64,000 nucleotides of DNA from Rhyacichthys aspro. Its lineage: Eukaryota; Chordata; Actinopteri; Gobiiformes; Rhyacichthyidae. Shown one piece after another: positions 46,501 to 55,500 of the stretch (positions are counted from its first letter, which is position 1; each line of letters starts with the position of its first letter). Made by a program: the position numbers and the translations under genes. The notes beneath the pieces are model-generated. The model had not been told where the DNA came from. It saw nothing but the letters and a program-made list of their open reading frames with translations, and searched no databases. The stretch is taken from the NCBI GenBank assembly GCA_036850595.1, contig CM072148.1, forward strand, positions 24,940,852 through 25,004,851, in the 5' to 3' direction.

Positions 46501-49500
46501 TGACCATGTTAAGGTGAAGCTGTACTCGATAAAGAGCATCCTGTTGTAGGAGTCTTTATTTTCCAGATGGGAGAGGGAAATATGGAGGGCAGCAGCTATG
46601 GCGTCTGAGGTGGACCTGTTGGAGTGGTAGGTGTATTGTAGGGGGTCCAGTGTGTCTGGAATGCTGCTTTGAATGTGGGCCAGAACCACCAGAAGCTGTC
46701 CAGCTTCTCTCTGTACTGCCCCTTGGCCGCTGTGATGGCTTTCCTCAGTCCGTACCTTGTAGCTTTGTACACCATCTCATTGCCAGATCTAAATGCAAGA
46801 GAGTGAGCATGCAGCATCTGATGCACCTGACTGTTTATCCAGGGCTTATGATTGGGGAACATCCTGACTGGTATAGTGGGTACAATGTTGTTGACACAAG
46901 TGCTGATGTACCCAGTGACATACTTAGCATAGTCCTGTATGCTGACAGAAGAGTCCTCCATAGTGGCTGCAGCTTTAAAAAAAAAAATCCCAATCAGTCC
47001 TAGCAAAACAGTCCTACAGGGTGCTTTCAGCCTGCAGGGTCTAGTGTCACCAGTGTCACCTGTTTGGTGACAGGGTTTGTTTGTTTTGCCTTTTGTCATT
47101 GTCTGTAGGCAGGGTACAGGCACAAAGACATGTAATCTAAGTGTGTCCGAAACGGGGGCGGGGTGCAGCCCTGCATGCACCCCATATGTTGCTGAAAACA
47201 TAGTACAGGATGTTCCCCTTCAAAAGCTAAAATTCGATGCTGCGTAGCATACGCTATGGGAAACATTGTTTGTCGGACCGTTTGTGAATCTTGTGTGTCA
47301 AACACGCCAAAGGGATGCTTATATACCTTGTGCTCAATCAACAGCACCTGCGAGATTGGGCGCACCTGGTTGATTGGGCTGGAAGGTATAAAAGGCATGT
47401 GACTGGAACAGTCCCCAGATCTGTTTATCTTCAGACCGTATCACTTGTGTCTTGTGCAGTCAAGTCTGTGACCAGTTTATAAAAACAAAAATAAAATAAA
47501 ATAAACTATAGCTAGTGGAAAGAGGTGTGTGCCTCCTTGTCAGAGGTTGCTCTCTGACGAGGATAATCATGACTTCTGTTATGAGTGGGTGAGGAACACG
47601 CGGCCCATAAAAGTCTTACGTGCTCAGCTCGTGCAGGGCGCGGGCCGGTGCTCTCCCGCTTAGATCCTGGGGGTCGCGTGTGGAACTGGCTGAGACGCCG
47701 GGATCAGAGGGCTCTCTGTCCTTTGCGCTCTTGCCAGATGAGGTGGACATCGGTGCTTCCCCTGAGCGTCTCGATGACACCTCTTCCCTGGCCGCCTCTG
47801 CCTCTCAGCGCTCCTCCCCCTGATGTGGCGTTTGAGGAGTTGTTCGAGGTTGTCACCAGGGCGGTGGCACGGCTCAATATTTATTGGCCGCAGGACCAGG
47901 GCTTCCCCAAACACTCCAGCCTGGATGACAGGTTTCTGTCGAGTGGCCAGGGGGAGAGATCTCAGCGGAGATGATCTCCACGAGGAGCTTGCTCACTCTT
48001 GGAGTAATCCATATTTGTCCCGCATCTTCATCCTGTCAACGTTGATATATTCAACTGTTGTTGGGGTGGGGACGTGGGGCTAGGTTGAAGAGGAGCTCGC
48101 GGGCTACCTCTCTCCTGGGACATCTTCCTCCCTCCGCAAACCGACCCTCCCCACCAAGCCGTCCCGTGTCGGGGAAGGCGTTTCAAGCAGTGGGTCAGGC
48201 TGGTTCTGCGCTGCACACTATGACTGTGTTGCAGGTGTATCACGCTGACCTGCTACAGACCTCTCTCTCAGACCGACAAAGCAGACGGCCCAGGCTATTG
48301 GCCATTCTATGGCTGCTTTGGTCGCTACAGAGAGGCACCTGTGGCTCAACCTCATGGGCATCAAGGAGAAGGACCGCACTTTTCTTCTTGATGCCCTAGT
48401 CTCACCCTCGGGTCTCTTTGGTGACACGGTAGACGCTGTTGCCGTGAGATACCGAGAGGCTAAACGCTACGAGGAGGCTTTTGTGAGGTTCCTCCCCTGC
48501 CACGCTCAGTCCCCAGGACCATTGGCTGCTCGGCCCCAGTCAGGTCCAGCTCAATCTAGACGTGCAGCCCAGAAGGAAAGCTGCACGTAAGACCTGGGGG
48601 GCTGACCGCCACGCTGCTCCAAAGAAAGTGGACCTGTGCACAATCATTTCAACCAGAAAAAATAAGTCCTGGCACTGCCCAGGACCGCAGGGGTTCCCCC
48701 CCCTGGGAGGGGCACATGAATACTCAACCCCAGGGACCCGCTGTTCTTTCCCCGCCGCCACCAGCGTTTCGGGGAGCAGCGGTCTCCGCTGGAGTGTTAA
48801 GTCCATCTCCCTCCTCACCCCCCACCCCTCCCCTCCAGACGACACGTCACTGTTAATGCCCCTTTCAGAGAAACTGGCAGCTTGGGAATTACTGCCACGG
48901 ATCTCTCCTTGGGTAGTAAAGACCATCACGAGGGGCTACAGGATTCAGTTTGTGTATCGACCTCCGCGCTTCAACAGCGTGATTCTCACTTCCGTGAGAG
49001 CGGAGCGAGCACATGTGCTGACTCAGGAACTGCAGGTTCTGCTGGACAAAGGGGCCATAGAACATGTTCCTCTGGCAGACAGGCAATCCGGTTATTACAG
49101 CCGGTATTTCCTGGTTCCGAGAAAAGATGGGGGATTATGGCCAATTTTGGATCTTCGCGGCCTGAACCACTACCTCAAGACATTCAAGTTCAAAATGCTG
49201 ACTATAAAAATGGTTGTGTCCCAGATCTGATTAGGCGACTGGTTTGTCACCATAGATCTGAAGGACGCGTATTTTCATATAGAAATTCTGCCACAGCACA
49301 GGAAATTTCTGAGGTTCGCTTTTGGGGGGGAAGCTTACCAATATCAGGTCCTGCCATTCGGTTTAGCTTTGTCACCCCAGACTTATACAAAATGTATGGA
49401 TGCTGCTCTGGCCCCTCTGCGGCTCCAGGGCATCCACATTTTGAATTATATAGACGACTGGCTCATTCTGGCTCAGTCTCGGGAGTTAGCCCTACGTCAT

Positions 49501-52500
49501 CGGGACATTGTACTGACTCATCTCGAATCTCTGGGGCTGAGACTCAATGCCAAGGAAAGTGTTCTCTCTCCTGCCCAGAGAACCACGTATCTGGGCGTGG
49601 TTTGGGACTCCGCCGAAATGCAGGCGCATCTGTCTCCTGCTCGTGTGGAGTCTACTTTGAGAGCACTGGGAGACGTCAGGCTAGGCCAGGGGGTCACTAT
49701 GCATCCTTTTCAGAGAATTTTGGGTCTCATGGCAGCTGCATTCACAGTGGTTCCTTTGGGCTTTTTGCACATGAGACCGTTTCAGCTGTGGCTTCGGGCC
49801 AGGGGATTTCATCCGAGAGCCAATCCCCTGGAGCAAATAAGGGTTACGCGCCGCGGGCTTCGTACCCTGTCTATGTGGTTCAGACCCCAGTTTCTCACTC
49901 TGGGTCCCACTCTAGGTCCATGTTGTTGTCGCAAAATGAAACGACGGACACATCTCTTACGGGCTGGGGTGCGGTCCTAGATCAGCTCAGGTTTATGGGG
50001 GGACATCATCTCGCATGGCACATCAATTGCCTCGAGATGAAGGCCGTCTGGCTCTGAAATACTTCCTCCATCAGCTCAGGGGTTACCATGTTCTGGTGCG
50101 CGTGGACAACACAACAGTGGTCTCATATATATGAGACCACTGCTGTGCCTGCTGTGCCTGCTGCCTGATACACAACACAGAGTTTATACATAAATGGGCA
50201 AAGTAAAGTACTTTTAGTTTGCATTTAACTAGAGATACTTGTAGGAATATTAAGTAATGTGGATAAATTGATTAAAATAATTTGTATGCTAAAATAGGTC
50301 ACCCCTCTTAATTTCATATATTTAATTGATTGAGCATTTCATTTCATTATGTACCATTTCATATTATTACTTTAAAAAACATAATGCTGTGTGCCATACT
50401 CAGATTTCCAGTACAAGTTAAGTGTAGTTCCTACTTGTACCACAAGATGGAGCTATCCAAAAGTGAGCACATCTGCAAGGGTAAACAGAACTCTCTGTTC
50501 CAGTTAAAGTGGAAGTGATGCAGTCGGCAGACTCACATTTTCATGTACTGCAATGTTATATATTTTCAGGTTAAGTGTTAAATACATTAACTTAGGAACT
50601 TCGGAGCAATATTAGATACTAGTGGGACAAGTTGGCCGTTTATGTCCGCTGTGTATATGGATTTATTCACCTGGTCGATGTGTTTGTTTTCTAGTGGCAG
50701 CTAGCTAAGCTAAATGCTAACAGAGTGTATTGTTTTATTACCAGGGCAATGCTGTACACGTACACTAATCTGGATCTTATGAAGTAACATTGAGCTGCAC
50801 ATTTATGTTAATGAATTTTATTTGTCTTTTAATTTACTATATATACATTATTTGTGGTCATAATCAAAGGTTAAACAGAACTCTCTGTTCCAGTCAAAGT
50901 GGAAACAATGCAGTTTGCAGACTCACATTTTCATGTACTGCAATGTAATATTTTTTTAGATAATAAATTCAAGTCCTGTCCACACTTAAAGTGTGCAACA
51001 TACTTACTCTCTCTGGATTAGCTTGATCGGTAAATGGGTATCCTATCCCTCATTATTAGTATAGCTGTCAGCAGCTGATAGACACAAGGATGCGGCAGAG
51101 CAGTAGCTGTTGGAAGTTTAAATATATATCGGGCATTTTTAGCTGCTGATTCCTCGTTCGTGGGTCAAAATAAATTAAGCAATTATTAGTAATTAAGAAA
51201 AATAGGGGTACTTAAAGGGCACAGGGCAAAGGGGCAGGTGCTGGAACACCACCTGGGGTCGATCTGTGCATGTCCCACCGATCAACCTGAGGAGGACAGC
51301 ACTCATGGTTTTACACCATATATTGTAGAGTTAAAATTCTTTATACTCAAATGTCAAAACTTTTACTCAAATATATGAGCAGCACTAATGAAGCCCCATT
51401 TTTGCAGATCATTAACTAAAAAAAGTTGATTTAGGGTTTAGTTACACTTTAAGAAAGGGAAAAGGAGAGAAAAGAAAAACAAATACCTTGCCTTGGCTAA
51501 ATGATGAATGTAGAAAATTGATAAAAGACAGAGATTTATTATTTAAAAGAACGATTAAATGTGGTATGACCACAGACAAAAATTCCCCTCAATTAGAAAG
51601 AAAGTAACAATATGCAAAGCAAAGGCACATTTTTTTATGTCCATTATTGAAAATGCAAATGGAAATAATAAAATTATTTGGCAAATAAAATAACAAAAAT
51701 AACAAAATAAAATAACAAACTAATTGGTAGGCAAAACAAAAACAGTGTAACGGGGGTGGTTTGGACCCAAAAACAGTACACAGGAGAATGGGAACAGTTG
51801 GTAATGACCTTTATTGCCACAATAGCAAACAGGGAGCAGAGCAGTAAGAGTCAATTCAGCGTTCAGGTCTCTCTTCAGGCCGAAAGCCTGCACACAGTCT
51901 CTATAGCACGGGGGAGGGGTGAGGAATGAGTTCAGTTCCCCGGCCGCCGGGAGTAAAAGAGAGGAGCTTACTGTGGTCGCTGAGGCCATAGCGAGGAGTC
52001 CGCAGCCCGTAGAGCCAGCCGGCCGTGCGGAAGCGCAGACGAGGGGAGAGCAGAGGAGTGGTCCGAGACAGGCTGGGAGGTCGAAACCAGAGTAGCAGTC
52101 CGAGGAAACAGAGGCTAAAACTCATCCGAGAAGTCCATCTCAGCCTCCTCCTCCTCAAGCCACCCTGCGGACGGCCTCTCCCCCTCTTCTTCATCATTGG
52201 ATGCCTCGAACGAGGAGGAGGACCGAGTCCCAACATTGGCGCCCCCTCCAGCAGTGGGGCCCCTGGAGGGCTGGTCAGGGTGGCGGCGATGAAACTCTCG
52301 GATGAGCCGAACATCCAGGATGTGACGAGCGGGGACCTACGACCTCTCCTCCGGACCGCATCCCTCCCAGTCGACTAGATACTGGAGACCCCTCCCAGTC
52401 GACTAGGTACTGGAGACCCCTCCCACAGCGCCGAGAGCGCAGCAGGCGGTAAACCGTGAAGGCGGGGGCCCCGTTGATGATCCAAGGAGGAGGTGGTGGT

Positions 52501-55500
52501 CGAGAGGCAGGCATAAGCGGGCTCTCCCAAAAAGGCTTGATCTTCGAGACGTGAAAGGTTGGGTGGATCTGCATGGAGCGGGGCAGCCGGAGCCTTATGC
52601 TGGCTGCAGACTGGGTAGGCATTAACGAACACCCTGGTGTCTTCCTCTAGCGTGGGCCACCAGAACTGTCGCGGCAGGACCTCCTTAGTTTGCTGGATCC
52701 CGGGGTGACAGGTGAGCCGGGAACCGTGGGCCCACTGCAGGACGTCTGACCTCAAATCTTGGAGAACGAACAGCCGGTCCTGGGGACAGGAACTGGCTGG
52801 CCCACCAGGGCGGCCTTCACCCGCTCCTCCACCTCCCAGGTGAGTGTGGGTAGCAGGCGTGTAGCAGGAAGAATGGTGTCCAGACCACAGGTGCTCTCCT
52901 CCCCGACTAGGAACTGCCGTGACAGGGCGTCAGGTTTAACATTGTGGGAACCTGGCTGGTAGGAGAGAGAGAAATTGAAAAACAGTGCCCACCGGGCCTG
53001 ACGAGAGTTCAGTCTCTTAGCTGAGCGGATATATTCCAGATTCTTGTGGTCTGTCCACACCAGGAAGGGCAGCTTGGTTCCCTCCAACCAGTGGCGCCAC
53101 TCCTCCAGCACCAACTTCACCGCCAACAGTTCCCGGTTGCCAATGTCGTAGTTTCTCTCTGCGGGTGACAGACACCTGGAGAAGAAGGCGCAGGGGTGCA
53201 GCTTCTGATCCTCAGCGGATTGTTGAGAGAGGACCGCTCCCACTCCCACATCAGAGGTGTCCATTTCCACCACAAATTGTCTATCAGGGTCAGGGACCAG
53301 GAGAATGGGGGCCGAACTGAATCGGCCCTTCAGGTGCTGGAACACCTCCTCGGCGGCTTGAGTCCAGCGGAAGGGTACCTTGGAGGAGGTGAGAGCGGTG
53401 AGAGGGGTGGCCACGGTGCTGTACCCCTGAATGAACCGTTGGTAGAAGTTGGTGAACCCCAGGAACCGCTGCAGCTGCAGGCGTTGCAGAACAGACTGAA
53501 CATGAAGTATGTGTTCCTGCTTGGTCCGGGAGAAGATCAGGATGTCATCCAGGTACACAAACACGTACTTGTTGAGCATGTCTCTTAGCACGTCATTGAT
53601 GAGGGCCTGAAACACGGCCGGGGCATTGGTGAGGCCGAAGGGCATCACCAGGTACTCATAGTGTCCAGTGGGTGTGTTGAAGGCCGTCTTCCATTCATCG
53701 CCTTTCCGGATACGGACCAGGTGGTAGGCGTTGCGGAGGTCCAGCTTGGTGAAGATGGTGGCCCCCTGTAACAGCTCGAAAGCGGAGGCGATGAGGGGGA
53801 GAGGGTAGCGATTCTTCACTGTGATGTTATTCAGGCCCCTGTAGTCTATGCAGGGCCTCAGAGAGCCATCCTTCTTATCCACGAAGAAGAACCCCGCTCC
53901 GGCAGGTGACGAAGAAGGATGGATGAGCCCGGCAGCCAAGGCATCCTTGATGTAGGCCTCCATGGCCTCCCTTTCCGGTGCAGACAGGGAGTAGAGGTGC
54001 CCCTTAGGAGGTGTGGTGCCGGGCAGGAGGTCGATGGCACAGTAATGGGGCCGGTGGGGAGGCAGAGAGGTGGCCCTCGCCTTACTGAACACCTCACAGA
54101 AGTCGTAGTAGTCGGTGGGCACTTTGGACAGGTCGGAGGCCGAACAGGTACTGGAGGCTGGTGGGAGTGTGTCCGCCTCCCTGAGGCAGACCTGATGACA
54201 GGAGGGGCTCCACCCCAGGATGGACCCCGTAGACCCGTCTATGTGTGGGTTATGGCGGCGAAGCCAGGGGTAGCTGAGGATCAAAGGAAGGTTGGGAGAC
54301 CTCAGGACGTGAAACTGAATGGTCTCATGATGGGTGCCGGACAGGAGCATGGGGATGGGCGTGGTCTGATGAGTGACAGTCCCCAGGAGATGACCGTCTA
54401 GAGTGCTGGCCGGCACCGGGCTGGACAAAGGGACCTGATCGATGTCCAGTTGGAGGACCAGCTCCTCATCAATCAGATTGACGTCCGCCCCAGAGTCAAT
54501 GAAAGTGGCAAGGGTATGAGAGCCCCCCGTCAACAGGAGCTGGATGTGAAACAAAGGTCTCGAGTTAGGGGCAAAGTCCCGGGTCCGGCTCAGCACGATG
54601 CCCCTCTTTACTGCTGAGCCCTCCCCTTTTACCGGACAGCGGGAAACAAAGTGTCCGGCCTGGCCGCAGAGATTCCCTCGGCGTTGTCTGTTACGCTCCT
54701 CTGGCGTCAGGCTGGCGCGCCCCACCTGCGTCCCCCTCCCCGGGGGTGGGTTCTGCGAGAGGGTCAGGGGCAGCTGGCGACCCACACAGGCGGGTGGACA
54801 GCCGACGCTCTGCTCCCTCCCGGCGTAACTCCCTTCTCCTCGCCTGTATGCGTCTATCCAGCCTTGACGTCAGCTCGATCAGTCCGTCAAGGGAAGCCGG
54901 GAGGTCGAATGGAACCAGCTCATCCTTGATGTAGAGTGCCAGTCCGTTGAGGGATGCATCACACTGGGCCGTTGAATTCCAGTTGCTGAGTCGGGCCTGT
55001 GTGCGAAAGTCAATGGCGTAATCGTCTACTGTCCGATTCCCCTGCCTCTGGCTCATGAGTCCACCACAGGCATCTGGACCCAGAGAAATAGTTTCAAAAA
55101 CCTTGCGAAGCTCCTCTGTGAAGGCCTGGAATGAGGAGCAGGCTGGCGTGCCCCTCTCCCACTCTGCTGTTCCCCACAGACGTGCCCTGCCGGAGAGGTG
55201 GTTAATGGTGAAGGCGACCCTCGCTGCCTCTGAAACGAAGGTATGGGGCTGCATGGCAAACAGGATGGAGCAGTTGGTCAGGAATGGATTGCAACCCTCT
55301 GGATCCCCAGAGTAGCACTCTGGCGCCCCCACCCGGGGCTCTGGTGCAGTGCTGGCAGGTAATCCCGGGGCTGGAGCAGGAGGGGCTGGAGCCGAGGCGG
55401 AAGCGGCTTGCTGAGACATGGTGGCCGCTAACTGTTGTACCTGGGTGGCTAGCGAGGTTAGCGCCCGCTCCAGAGCCGAAGCAGACTGTTGAGCCTCCGC

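Larger units (their letters stand above)
47205..50140 (+). mobile_element. DIRS retrotransposon, 5' part through RNase H
   Basis: Starts with a DIRS-type terminal region (GATGCTGCGTAGCATACGCT near 47237) and a TATA-like GGTATAAAAGG at 47385-47395. Gag-like, RT and RNase H frames follow. It stops abruptly at about 50133 inside RNase H. The methylase-like and tyrosine recombinase parts and the right end are missing. Confidence 0.85.
50141..51469. other. Intron segment with a long direct repeat
   Basis: Besides the duplicated 90-bp block (separate entry), 51205-51310 and 51400-51460 have MITE-like words (AGTTACACTTTAA). No element could be bounded. Confidence 0.4.

Noticed and set aside
47620..48243. 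Additional host exons in the GC-rich area at 47.6-48.2 kb
   Set aside because: GC-rich composition is explained by the DIRS gag-like region, with matching conserved blocks downstream.
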